A stretch of DNA of 64,000 nt from Campanula takesimana (taxonomy: Eukaryota > Streptophyta > Magnoliopsida > Asterales > Campanulaceae): the NCBI GenBank assembly GCA_026119855.1, contig JAOWBW010000383.1, positions 806,001 to 870,000 of the forward strand. Reading direction: 5' to 3'. Position 1 is the stretch's first letter. Every line of letters begins with the position of its first letter. Below, piece after piece: positions 46,881 to 57,774 of this stretch. The notes beneath the pieces are model-generated. The model saw nothing but the letters and a program-made list of their open reading frames with translations, was not told the origin of the DNA and ran no database searches. A program made the position numbers and the translations under genes.

Positions 46881-47992
46881 TTTGGCTTCATTATTGGAAA
46901 TCCCCGAGGGAAAATTGATAAAACCATTCCGGGTTGGGAGAAAGGAAAGCCCAGCATACTGCTTCGAAATCGGAGCAATCCTGGAAGAGGTAAAGGAGCC
47001 CATGGTACACCAGATTTACCAATTCCTCAAAGAAGGAGAAGCTTCCTTCATGAATGAAAAGGGAGAGTATTTGCACGGGATCAAAGCCAAAGGTATGACG
47101 GCACTCAAGCGGTTTGGCATCCAATTACGTCATCCTGGGGGACATCCTATACAAAAAACGCCATCAGGGCCTTCTCCTTAGATGCATAAGTGGGGAAAGG
47201 GCAAAAGAACTCATGCAAGAAGTTCATGGTGGAGTGTGTGGTCCTCATATGAACGCAAGGGCATTAATGCAAACCATTCTGCGGATGGGTTACTTCTGGA
47301 TCTCAATGGAAACAGATTGCATGCAATTCGTAAGGAGGTGTGATAAATGTCAGCGTTTCTCCAACTCAACCACCTACCGCCTCATCATCTCTACTGCATG
47401 ACTACAGCATGGCCCTTCTCAACATGGGGCATAGATGTTATCAGGAAAATCTCCCCGTCTGGTAGCAATGGTCACGAGTTTGTTTTGGTAGCCGTGGATT
47501 ACTTCACAAAGTGGGTAGAGGCTAAGTCATACCGGGTCCTCACCTCTAATAAGGTGGCAAGATTTATAAAAGAGAATATCATGTGCCGGTACGGGTCCCG
47601 AAGGAGGTCATTACCGACAACGGCTCGAACTTCGAGGGTGAATGCGATCGATTATTGGGAGAATTCCGAGTTACTCGCCACAAGTCCTCCCCATATAGAC
47701 CCCAGACCAATGGCGCGGTAGAAGCCGCCAACAAAAACGCTTGAGAGGATCATTAGAAAGATGGCAACACGGGGAAGAGATTGGCCTGAAAAGCTACACC
47801 TAGCTTTGTGGGGCTACCAAACTTCGGTCAGAACAGCCACAGGAGAAACTCCTTTTGCATTGACGTACGGAATGGAAGCCATGCTCCCCGCAGAATTGGA
47901 AGTACCGTCACTAAGATTTTTGTTGGAAAATAAGATCCACGAGGTCGATTGGCTTCGAAGCCGACATGATGAGCTGGCCTTGTTGGACGAAC
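46881..47992 (+). pseudogene. D1 integrase, cut off before its C-terminus
   Basis: The zinc-binding part HGGVCGPHMNARALMQ ... CDKCQRF is at 47227-47360. Core: WGIDVIRKISPSGSNG and VDYFTKWVEAKSY, then a frameshifted second-Asp region near 47610-47640, and a shifted NGAVEAANKN near 47710. It continues PLALWGYQTS-like LHLALWGYQTSVRTATGETPF and ends at the equivalent of ELALLDERQ (47990). There it meets element D2 gag through a 34-bp copied segment. Confidence 0.85.
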
Positions 47993-48026
47993 GTCAAGAA
48001 AAGTGCTCCTAGCTACCGCTACAAGG
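47993..48026 (+). repeat. 34-bp copied segment at the D1/D2 junction
   Basis: Bases 47993-48026 are identical to 48201-48234 inside the following gag frame, starting GTCAAGAAAAGTGCTCC and ending CTACAAGG. On its left is integrase, on its right is gag sequence from further upstream than the original location. Confidence 0.9.
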
Positions 48027-49019
48027 AGATGGAATGATAAACTCTCCGAGATTGTGGAAAGGCCAAATACCAAGGAGCAAATGGACATCTTTCTCAAATG
48101 TCTCAAAATTGATCTCCGCACCCACCTTAGTGGGGCTTGCTATGCGGATTTCTCCCAAATGTATGAGGTGGGGGTCCGAATGGACGAGTTGCTCAAAGAA
48201 GTCAAGAAAAGTGCTCCTAGCTACCGCTACAAGGCCGCTTCCAACTCCACAAAAGAGGCCTCGGTCAACGCCGTTACTATCGACAAGGGGAATTACAAAA
48301 AGGTTCCTCCACCCCAAGGGAAGAAGTCTCGAAATGACCGTGTCTACACGCCTCTACAAGGCATGACTCAAACCGAAGCTTTCGAAGTCCTCAAAGCAAA
48401 GGGTCAAGTCACACCCGTACAAGGGTACCAACCCAAGACGGTCAACCCCAATCATGCTCACCACAAATATTGTGGCTACCACCAATATAGTGGCCACACC
48501 ACCGAGGAATGCTTCGTTCTCCGCAATGTCATTCAAGATCTCATAGACAAGAAAGAATTTGTAGTGACTAATGGCGAACATGTCAATGTAATAGAAATAG
48601 GAGAACTCGAGGGGACCACCCATTCAATCCCAATTGTGAATGGGGGCCCAATGTTATGAATAAACTTGACAATTCTTGTTATGTTGTGACTTACGATGAG
48701 GTAATGAGGGAAGTACTAGAGAATAGGAAAAAGAAGCAAGATGGGAATGTTAACATGCTAACTCGATCCGGTCGAGTCATAGCAAGCAACCCTTCCACTT
48801 CCGTACCAAGCTCCTCTTCTCAAGGCCCCAAGCTCACGACACTCCCGAAGATCCTCTACTTGTCCAACTCAAGAAAACTCAAGCCAACATCACTATTTGG
48901 GACCTCATCGCATCCTCAAAGAAACACCGAGATCTTGTCATCCGCAATCTCGATGATACATCAATTTCTCATGATACTACTCCCGAGGACCTCACGGCAA
49001 TGATCGGTCACATTCATTT
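48003..49019 (+). pseudogene. D2 gag (Tat type)
   Basis: The frame 48027-48657 reads RWNDKLSEIVERPNTKEQM, KCLKIDLRTHLSGA, and near 48465 a CCHC-like motif CGYHQYSGHTTEEC typical of Tat Gag. It ends with a stop at 48657-48659. A second open stretch (48656-49003) carries the gag-pol linker (NMLTRSGRVIAS). The N-terminal half of Gag is missing because D1 integrase lies directly upstream. Tekay element C interrupts it at 49020. Confidence 0.82.
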
Positions 49020-51086
49020 TGTAACGACCCCAAAATCCGTTTTATTTATTTTAATATTTATTTTATATTTTGAGAATTTTTATTTAAAATTATGTGTGCA
49101 TTTTATGTGTTGCATCATCTTATATGATTATTTGTGTTAGTTAATTGTTAGTAGTAAAGTTAATATGGGGTTAAGTTGTTAGTGGAACCATAAGGGCTCT
49201 ATTGAAAGTGTAGTGGAGGGGTTTAGGTGTTAACAATGGAAGTGGAGGGACTTAAATGAATAATTTGAAATTAAGAAAACCCATCCTTATTTCCCCTCCC
49301 TCTCCATGCGGTTCACACACACACACATTCACCAACTTCCCAAAACATTTCCCTGAGAATTCCTCCATTGTTGGCTAAGGTAAAGTTTGTTCTTGTCTAT
49401 TTTATTTCTTTTAATTTACTATTCTATTTTCAAATCTAATTACATATAAATGTTCAGGGTGTTGAATAGATTCTTCCTACCGATCCATATTATTTTTCTT
49501 GACATCTTTTCTGGAAAATAGTAAGTTACTAATCCCCCTTTAATTGTTAAATGGTCATGAGTATGTTCTATATGCTATATATGTTGAAAGAATAATGTTT
49601 TGGATGTTTTTCTATACTTGTAAATTTGGGACAAAGGGAGTAGTATGAAAATGGTTATTGTTAGATGTTAGTATTGTTCTTAGGCTGAGTTTTAGCCTTT
49701 GTGTAAGTTGCAAATTTTAGTGTTGCAAGTAATTTTGGTTGTGAAATGAAAGGAGTGAACTTTGGTTAAGTTTGGTCTGCCAGGTGATGTGGGCGGCGCG
49801 CCCAAAAATGGGCGTGCGGCCGCACATCTATCTGAAGGTTTTCTTCTTGGAGCATAGCATTTTGGGGTGGCCGCACAGCCCTGTTTGGGCGACCGCCCAG
49901 TCATCTGAAAAAGTTGAGAGTTTTCAAACCAGGGATTTAGAGGTCAATCTTGGTCTAGGTTTTGGGTAGTGTTCTAAAGTAGTTAGATGGTTGATGTGGA
50001 TCACTAAAGTGGTAGAATTGGTTCCTTTGTGAACACAAGTGTTGTGAAATGTAGTAATTGATTAAGTGAGCATTGTTGAACACTTTGTAATGTGTTGGAG
50101 TAATCTTCTTGATGTGTTTGGCATGGTTCCCTACATTGAATCATTGTCCCTGATTGTTGTTTAAGCAAGTATTTCTATGTGGTGCTTGCGTGTAAAGTCC
50201 AGCTGGTACTTTTGTGTGTGTTGGGCAGTGATAGGGATTATAATGGTCTCCCGATCCAAGTACATTGTAAGGCTCCTATCATTAGTTTCCCATTTTTAAC
50301 CCCTTCCTTAGGCCAAAGGTTGGGCACTTTGGGTTATGACTTTGTGTCATTTTCCCGTTGTTGTTGTTGTTGTTGTTTGGTTTCCGGAACCCGTTTCAGC
50401 TCTTCGATGCTGCTCAGTTGATGCCTCTCAGATGGCTATTGTTTGGTTTGAGAACCTTGGCTCAGTATCCATGTATGAGTGTTCATTTCTGCTTTATATG
50501 TTGCATGATGAGTTGGTCGTTATTTCCAACCAGTATGGGACGGTTGGCGATAGGGAGCCTCTCATATTATGTGTGCTATATGATCATTTGTGGCATTGTT
50601 CCTTTATGTTTATCATATTAGCATGTAATGTAGTTGCATTTTAGTAACTTACTGAGATTTATTCTCACCCTTTATTTGTTTACCGTTTTAGATAAGAAGG
50701 AGCCCAGGGGATAGTTCACACATTGGGAGGACGTCGAGGAGATCTTTGGGTAAGACATTTGGGAAATGTGGTGTAAGTAAAGGATACATTATGTAAATGT
50801 AATACCTTTTGGGTAGTATACCCATGACTTGGTTTGTATCATCTCTTTTAGTAGATGTTCGTGTTTGTAATTAAGTAAGTAAAGTTAGTAGTTGTAGCCA
50901 AGTGGCTTAGTACTTGTTTGTGAAAGGTTGTTTTGTGACTTGAAGTCATATTTTAGTATCGAGTTGGTTGTGTGAACCTTTTTATAGAAAGTATATTTCG
51001 AAAAATTTTCTTAAAAATGTTTTATGACATCTTCCGTGCGTGTCCCGGACGTGGGGCCAAGTAGGACCACGGGTCGGAGCGCGACA
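49020..51086 (+). repeat. 5' LTR of element C
   Basis: 2067 bp. It carries the dyad array at cores 49794, 49817, 49868 and 49890 (steps 23, 51, 22), the CCAACC/GGTTGG dyad near 50528, and CA-repeat and GTT-repeat stretches. Confidence 0.93.
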
Positions 51087-51088
51087 GT

Positions 51089-51100
51089 TGGTATCAGAGC
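51089..51100 (+). other. Primer binding site of element C
   Basis: TGGTATCAGAGC, two bases after the LTR, matching initiator tRNA-Met. Confidence 0.85.
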
Positions 51101-51196
51101 TAGGTTGTAGATGGTCTAGAATGACTAAATGACCTAGGAGGGTAGTTGGGTATGGAGTGAGTAACGTTGAGTGTTTTATGCAGGTACTCAGTAAGA

Positions 51197-52270
51197 ATGC
51201 CGGAACATGTGGGTGAACAGTCTGGTACTGCAGGCCAGGGTAATGTAAGGGAAGAGGCTCGAGCTATGTTTCACGGGATGTTCGAGGCTGCAATGAAAAC
51301 CATCCATGATCAGAGGCAAGGAGGAGAGCATGCACCTCCGAGGTATGGTCTAGAACAGTTTTTGAAGATGAAACCAACCGGCTATGATGGTGAACCAGAT
51401 GTGACCAAAGTTGAGAGATGGATTGAATCCATGGAGAAGATATTTGATGTCTTGGTATGTACTGAAGAAGATCGAGTTAGGTTTGCTACCTACAAATTGA
51501 GTGGAGCTGCGGAGTACTGGTGGAGAACATTGAAGGCTAGTTGGGACGAAGCTCATGTACCTTATACTTGGGCAAATTTTCTGAGGAAGTTCAAGGAACA
51601 TTTTATCCAAGGGTGGATCAAGATCGGAAGGAAGTGGAATTTCTTAGCTTGGAACAGAATACAATGTCGGTGGCTCAGTATGCAGCCAAGTTCACGGAGC
51701 TATCGAGGTATTGTACCCATTTAATTGCAACAGAGGAGAGAAAGGCAACAAGGTTTGTGAAAGGGTTAAAAACAGTGATCCGAACTCAATTGGTGTCCCA
51801 CAAGCTACAAGAATTTCAAGATGCAGTTGATCGAGCTTATCAAGTGGAGCATGACATTGAAGAACACAAGAGGAAGGTGGAATTAACAAGTGCTGGAAGG
51901 CAAGGTAGACCACAACCGCAAAGGAATGATAATCGTGGAGGACAAGGGACTTCAACCCCATTTAGAGGACAACCACAAGGGAAACCGAGTGTTAGAAATC
52001 AAAGTAATTTCTCCGGGGGTCAAAGCAAGAGGGTTTGTAATTATTGTCAGAAAGAAGGGCACAGTGAGGAGCGGTGTTGGAAGAAACAAGGAAAGTGTTT
52101 GAATTGTGGACAACTTGGCCATTTTCAAAGAAATTGCCCGAGATTGGGGAGTCAACCATCAGGGAGTAGTGTTGGACCGTCTCAGGGTCAAAAAGGGATG
52201 CCTCGGGAAAACCAAAGGTTCAAGGTCGTGTGTTTGCAATCAATCAACAACAACAGCTTCGGATGCTTCC
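51197..52270 (+). pseudogene. Gag of element C
   Basis: The start is ATG 51197 (MPEHVGEQSG). The frame runs through YGLEQFLKMKPTGYDGEP, WIESMEKIFDVLVC and AAEYWWRTLKASWDE to about 51612. There a small indel shifts it to VDQDRKEVEFLSLEQN. A double zinc knuckle follows: CNYCQKEGHSEERC and CLNCGQLGHFQRNC (about 52036-52135). Another shift near 52195 separates it from the protease. Order and wording match elements A and B. Confidence 0.9.
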
Positions 52271-52740
52271 ACCGTAATTGGAGGTATATTTCTATGTCCA
52301 GTTTGAGGGCACGTGCACTTATAGACCCCGGCTCATCGCATTCATATGTTTCTGTGTCTTTTGCATCTCGATTGCATTCTTCCTTTGAGTCTGCCTTATG
52401 TGCTAGAAGTGTCGACTCCTATGGGAAATTGTTTGATAGCTGACAAGGTGTTGCGTGATTGTGATGTGCATATTAGTGAGCATGTTTTACTTGCTGATCT
52501 AGTTATTTTGCCATTGCAAGACTTTGATGTTATTTTGGGTATGGATTGGTTAAGTAATATCATCACTCTGTTAATTGTTTTAAGAAAGTGGTTACGTTTT
52601 CTATCCCTAGTGTGCCTGTGTTTACTTTTGAGGCAACTTCTTTGGGTAAGGGAATTCGTATTATTTCGTATGTGAAATCTAGGAGGCTATTGCACCGTGG
52701 TTGTGTGGGGTATTTGGCTTGTGTTTTGGATACTACTAAA
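52271..52740 (+). pseudogene. Aspartic protease of element C
   Basis: Active-site block ALIDPGSSHSYVS near 52317, then LPLQDFDVILGMDWLS near 52515-52558. Frame changes occur near 52390 and 52565. It would process the polyprotein if frames were intact. Confidence 0.85.
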
Positions 52741-53490
52741 AAGTCTCCTAAAGTAGAGGAAGTGAATGTTGTTAAAGAGTTTTGTGATGTGTTCTCTTCT
52801 GAATATTCTATGCCTCCCGATAGAGAGATCGAGTTTGGTATTGACTTGATTCCAGGTACTACCCCCATATCTAAAGCACCTTATAGAATGGCTCCAGCTG
52901 AATTAAAAGAATTGAAGGTGCAATTGCAAGAGTTACTTGATCGGGGATTCATCCGTCCTAGTGTGTCACCGTGGGGAGCTCCTGTATTGTTTGTCAAGAA
53001 GAAAGATGGGTCTTTGAGACTGTGCATCGACTACAGGAAGCTGAATCAGGTAACTGTAAAGAATAAATATCCTCTACCCCACATTGATGACTTGTTTGAT
53101 CAACTCCAAGGGTCAGTCGTCTTTTCAAAGCTTGACTTGAGGAGTGGGTATCATCAGTTAAAGATCCGTTCTGAGGATATTTCTAAGACTGCTTTCCGTA
53201 GTAGGTATGGTCATTACGAGCTTCTTGTTATGCCTTTCGGGTTGACTAATGCTCCGGCTGTTTTCATGGATATGATGAATCGGGTCTTCAAGCCTTATCT
53301 TGACACCTTCGTGGTTGTATTTATTGATGACATTCTTGTGTATTCCAAGTCTAAGGAGGAGCACGAGCAACACTTGCGAATGGTTTTATCTGTTCTTCGT
53401 GAGAAGCAACTGTTTGCGAAATTCAGTAAGTGTGCTTTTTGGCTCGATGAAGTGTCTTTTCTTGGGCACGTGGTTTCTAATAGAGGTATC
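52741..53490 (+). pseudogene. Reverse transcriptase of element C
   Basis: An open frame from 52588 to about 53490 includes the whole RT palm. It has PPDREIEFGIDLIPGT, GAPVLFVKKKDGSLRLCIDY, FSKLDLRSGYHQLKI (motif A Asp), VMPFGLTNAPAVF (motif B) and catalytic FIDDILVYSKS (motif C, about 53320-53352). This domain shows no internal lesion. One base is lost near 53490 at the connection to RNase H. Confidence 0.93.
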
Positions 53491-54112
53491 TGTAGATCCT
53501 TCCAAGATAGAAGCTATTGTGAATTGTAAGAGGCCTGAATCAGTTACAGAGATTCGAAGTTTCTTGGGTCTAGCCGGGTATTATAGAAGATTTATCGAGG
53601 GGTTTTCTAAAATTGCTACTCCATTGACTCAGTTGACTCGAAAGAATGTTCCTTATGTGTGGGATGGCAAGTGTCAAGCTAGCTTTGAAGAGTTGAAGAA
53701 GAGGTTGACTACAGCTCCTATCCTTGCGCTTCCTAATGGAAATGATGATTTGGTAATTTATAGCGATGCTTCTAAAGAAGGTCTCGGGTGTGTGTTAATG
53801 AAAAACGGAAGGGTGATTGCGTATGCTTCAAGAAAGTTGACTTCGAGTGAGCAGAATTATCCTACCCATGACATGGAGTTAGCTGCGATTGTTTTTGCGT
53901 TGCACAAATGGAAACACTATCTGTACGGAGCCAAATTTGAGATTTTTACCGATCATCAAAGTTTGAAGTACCTTTTCTCCCAAAAAGAGTTGAATAACAG
54001 GCAAAGAAGATGGATGGATCTATTGAAGGATTATGACTGTACTATCTCTTATCACCCGGGTAAAGCAAATGTGGTAGCCGATGCCATTAGCCGGAAATCT
54101 TTTATGGCTTAA
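53491..54112 (+). pseudogene. Connection and RNase H of element C
   Basis: VDPSKIEAIVNCKRPESV and FLGLAGYYRRFIEGFSKI lead into RNase H: VIYSDASKEGLGCVL, YASRKLTSSEQNYPTHDMEL and FTDHQSLKYLFSQKELNNR, ending YHPGKANVVADAISRK. A TAA stop at 54110-54112 replaces a serine codon seen at the same place in element B. Confidence 0.92.
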
Positions 54113-55644
54113 TTGATGGTGCGTGAATGGAGGATGTTAGAGGATGCTCGAGATTGGGATCCTTGTGAGTCAAGGCATGGGGCTATTTTTGCGAGTATTC
54201 AAGTATTACCAGTTTTGATTCAACAAATAAAGGAAGCTCAGAAAGATGATCCGGAGTTGGTGAAAATCGTGGATAAAATTGAAGATGGCAAATTTGAGGA
54301 TTTCTCTCTTAATTCCGAAGAGTGTTAAATTTCAGAGGTCGGTTATGTGTACCTTGCGTTGATGGGATTAAACGCCAAGTTCTTGATGAGGGCCACAAGT
54401 CGAGATATACTATTCATCCCGGGAGTACGAAAATGTATCAGAATTTGAAGCAGCACTTTTGGTGGAATAATATGAAGAGAGAGATAGCGGATTATTTATC
54501 TAAATGTTTGACATGTCAACAAGTGAAAGCTGAACATCAAAGGCCTGCGGGGTTACTTCAGCCGTTAGAGATTCCGGAATGGAAGTGGGAGCATGTTACT
54601 ATGGATTTTGTGACGGGATTACCTCGCACTCGAAGAAGGTTTGATGCAGTTTGGGTGGTCGTGGATAGATTGACCAAGTCTTCTCATTTTCTCCCTATTG
54701 AGATTAGTTACTCGATGGAGAGGCTTGCGACCTTGTATATAAATGAGATTGTGAGATTGCACGGTGTCCCAGTGAGTATTGTGTCTGATCGTGACCCTAG
54801 ATTTACATCTCGATTTTGGCAAGCATTTCAGAAGGCTTTGGGTTCAGAGTTGAAGTTCAGTACAGCTTTTCATCCCCAGACAGATGGACAGTCAGAGAGG
54901 ACTATTCAAATTCTCGAGGATATGTTGCGAGCTTGCTCAGTTGATTTTTCAGATTCTTGGGATTCTCATTTACCTCTCGTGGAATTTTCCTATAACAACA
55001 GTTTTCAGTCAAGTATTGGGATGGCCCCGTATGAAGCTTTGTATGGGAGGAAATGTCGGTCTCCAATTTGTTGGGATGAAGTGGGAGAAGCAAAAATTTG
55101 GGGTATTGATATGGTGAACAAGTCAGTTGAGGAGGTTAAGCTTATCCGAGATCGTTTGAGTACCGCTCAGAGTAGACAGAAAAGTTATGCCGATCACCGG
55201 AGGCGAGATCTCGAGTTTGAAAAAGGTGACTTCGTGTTTCTGAAAGTTTCACCTAAAGTGGGGATTCGAAGGTACGGGAAGAAAGGCAAGCTGGCACCGA
55301 GGTACATTGGCCCATTCGAGATTTTGAGTAGAGTTGGTGATAGAGTGTATCGTCTTGCGTTACCTCATTCTCTTGACAAGATCCATAATGTTTTTCATGT
55401 CTCGATGCTTAGGAAGTATGTGTATGATCCTTCTCATGTCTTGTCCGAGGTTCCCGAGGATATTGAACCGAGTATGTCTTACGAGGAGCATCCGGTCCAA
55501 GTTATTGATTCGAAAGTTCAAGAGTTGCGAACTAAAAGTATTCCCCTTGTTCGAGTGGTATGGATAAATCATAACGTGGAAGAGTCGACTTGGGAGCTTC
55601 GGGAGGAGATTGAGAGGAAGTATCCTTGGCTGTTTGAGGGTTGA
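54113..55644 (+). pseudogene. Integrase and chromodomain of element C
   Basis: After a linker frame (54113-54328) and one shift, a 440-residue frame runs to the stop at 55642-55644. Zinc-binding residues: H near YTIHPGSTKMYQ and CLTCQQVK. Catalytic triad: DFVTGLP, SDRDPRF, and the Glu in TIQILEDM (after HPQTDGQSERT). GPFEILSRVGDRVYRLALP marks the C-terminal fold. The last 60 residues (VIDSKVQELRTKSIPLVRV, WINHNVEESTWELREE, YPWLF) form the chromodomain-type tail. The 440-residue frame itself is undamaged. Confidence 0.94.
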
Positions 55645-55677
55645 GGTAAGCAATCCTAAAATTCGGGTCGAATTTTC

Positions 55678-55693
55678 TTTAAGGAGGAGTGAG
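55678..55693 (+). other. Polypurine tract of element C
   Basis: TTTAAGGAGGAGTGAG lies directly before the 3' LTR. Confidence 0.8.
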
Positions 55694-57769
55694 TGTAACG
55701 ACCCCAAAATCCGTTTTATTTATTTTAATATTTATTTTATATTTTGAGAATTTTTATTTAAAATTATGTGTGCATTTTATGTGTTGCATCATCTTATATG
55801 ATTATTTGTGTTAGTTAAATTGTTAGTAGTAAAGTTAATATGGGGGGTTAAGTTGTTAGTGGAACCATAAGGGCTCTAGTGAAAGTGTAGTGGAGGGGTT
55901 TAGGTGTTAACAATGGAAGTGGAGGGACTTAAATGAAAATTTTGAAATTAACAAAACCCATCCTTATTTCCCCTCCCTCTCCATGCGGTTCACACACACA
56001 CATTCACCAACTTCCCAAAACATTTTCCTGAGAATTCCTCCATTGTTGGCTAAGGTAAGGTTTGTTCTTGTCTATTTTATTTCTTTTAATTTACTACTCT
56101 ATTTTCATATCTAATTACATATAAATGTTCAGGGTGTTGAATAGATTCTTCCTACTGATCCATATTATTTTTCTTGACATCTTTTCCGGAAAATAGTAAG
56201 TTACTAATCCCCCTTTAATTGTTAAAATGGTCATGAGTATGTTCTATATGCTATATATGTTGAAAGAATAATGTTTTGGATGTTTTTCTATACTTGTAAA
56301 TTTGGGACAAAGGGACTAGTATGAAAATGGTTATTGTTGGGTATTAGTATTGTTCTTAGGCTGAGTTTTAGCCTTTGTGTAAGTTGCAAATTTTAGTGTT
56401 GCAAGTAATTTTGGGTTGTGAAATGAAAGGAGTGAACTTTGGTTAAGTTTGGTCTGCCAGGTGATGTGGGCGGCCGCCCAAAAATGGGCGTGCGGCCGCA
56501 CATCTATCTGAAGGTTTTTCTTCTTGGAGCAGAGCATTTTGGGCGGCCGCACAGCCTTGTTTGGGCGACCGCCCAGTCATCTGAAAAAGTTGAGAGTTTT
56601 CAAACCAAGGGATTTAGAGGTCAATCTTGGTCTAGGTTTTGGGTAGTGTTCTAAAGTAGTTAGATGGTTGATGTGGATCACTAAAGTGGTAGAATTGGTT
56701 CCTTTGTGAACACAAGTGTTGTGAAATGTAGTAATTGATTAAGTGAGCATTGTTGAACACTTTGTAATGTGTTGGAGTAGTTCATCTTCTTGATGTGTTT
56801 GGCATGGTTCCCTACATTGGAATCATTGTACCTGATTGTTGTTTAAGCAAGTATTTCTATGTGGTGCTTGCGTGTAAAGTCCAGCTGGTACTTTTGTGTG
56901 TGTTGGGCAGTGATAGGGATTATAATGGTCTCCCAAGCCAAGTACATTGTAAGGCTCCTATCATTGGTTTCCCATTTTTAACCCCCTTCCTTAGGCCAAA
57001 GGTTGGGCACTTTGGGTTATGACTTTGTGTCATTTTCCCCGTTGTTGTTGTTGTTTGGTTCCGGAACCCGTTTCAGCTCTTCGATGCTGCTCAGTTGATG
57101 CCTCTCAGATGGCTATTGTTTGGTTTGAGAACCTTGGCTCAGTATCCATGTATGAGTGTTCATTTCCGCTTTATGTGTTGCATGATGAGTTGGTCGTTAT
57201 TTCCAACCGGTATGGGACGGTTGGCGATAGGGAGCCTCTCATATTATGTGCTATGTGCTATATGATCATTTGTGTCATTGTTCCTTTATGTTTATCATAT
57301 TAGCATGTAATGTAGTTGCATTTTAGTAACTTACTGAGATTTATTCTCACCCTTTATTTGTTTACCGTTTTAGATAAGAAGGAGCCCAGGGGATAGTTCA
57401 CACACTGGGAGGACGTCGAGGAGATCTTTGGGTAAGACATTTTGGGAAATGTGGTGTAAGTAAAGGATACATTATGTAAATGTAATACCTTTTGGGTTGT
57501 ATACCCGTGACTTGGTTTGTATCATCTCTTTTAGTAGATGTTCGTGTTTGTAATTAAGTAAGTAAAGTTAGTAGTTGTAGCCAAGTGGCTTAGTACTTGT
57601 TTGTGAAAGGTTGTTTTGTGACTTGAAGTCATATTTTAGTATCGAGTTGGTTGTGTGAACCTTTTTATAGAAAGTATATTTCTAAAAATTTTCTTAAAAA
57701 TGTTTTATGACGTCTTCCGTGCGTGTCCCGGACGTGGGGCCAAGTAGGACCACGGGTCGGGGCGCGACA
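55694..57769 (+). repeat. 3' LTR of element C
   Basis: 2076 bp, near-identical to the 5' copy. It is followed by CATTT and then Tat protease sequence. Confidence 0.93.
56468..56575. repeat. Two pairs of GC dyads in the element C LTR
   Basis: GGGCGGCCGCCC, GTGCGGCCGCAC, GGGCGGCCGCAC and GGGCGACCGCCC have cores starting at 56471, 56493, 56544 and 56566, steps 22, 51 and 22. Outer bases change together on both arms (GGG..CCC or GTG..CAC), so the dyad symmetry, not the sequence, is kept. Confidence 0.9.
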
Positions 57770-57774
57770 CATTT

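Larger units (their letters stand above)
49020..57769 (+). mobile_element. Complete Tekay-like gypsy element C
   Basis: This 8750-bp element has LTRs of 2067 and 2076 bp (TGTAACGACCCC to GGCGCGACA or AGCGCGACA), a primer site, gag, protease, RT, RNase H, integrase with chromodomain, and a polypurine tract. CATTT flanks both ends (49015-49019 and 57770-57774). It sits in the gag-protease region of Tat element D2, whose sequence continues after 57774. It is the best-preserved element of the window, broken by about half a dozen small frameshifts and one stop. Confidence 0.95.

Noticed and set aside
1937..51100. tRNA-Met genes
   Set aside because: The TGGTATCAGAGC matches are 12-nt primer sites beside LTR ends; no cloverleaf surrounds them.
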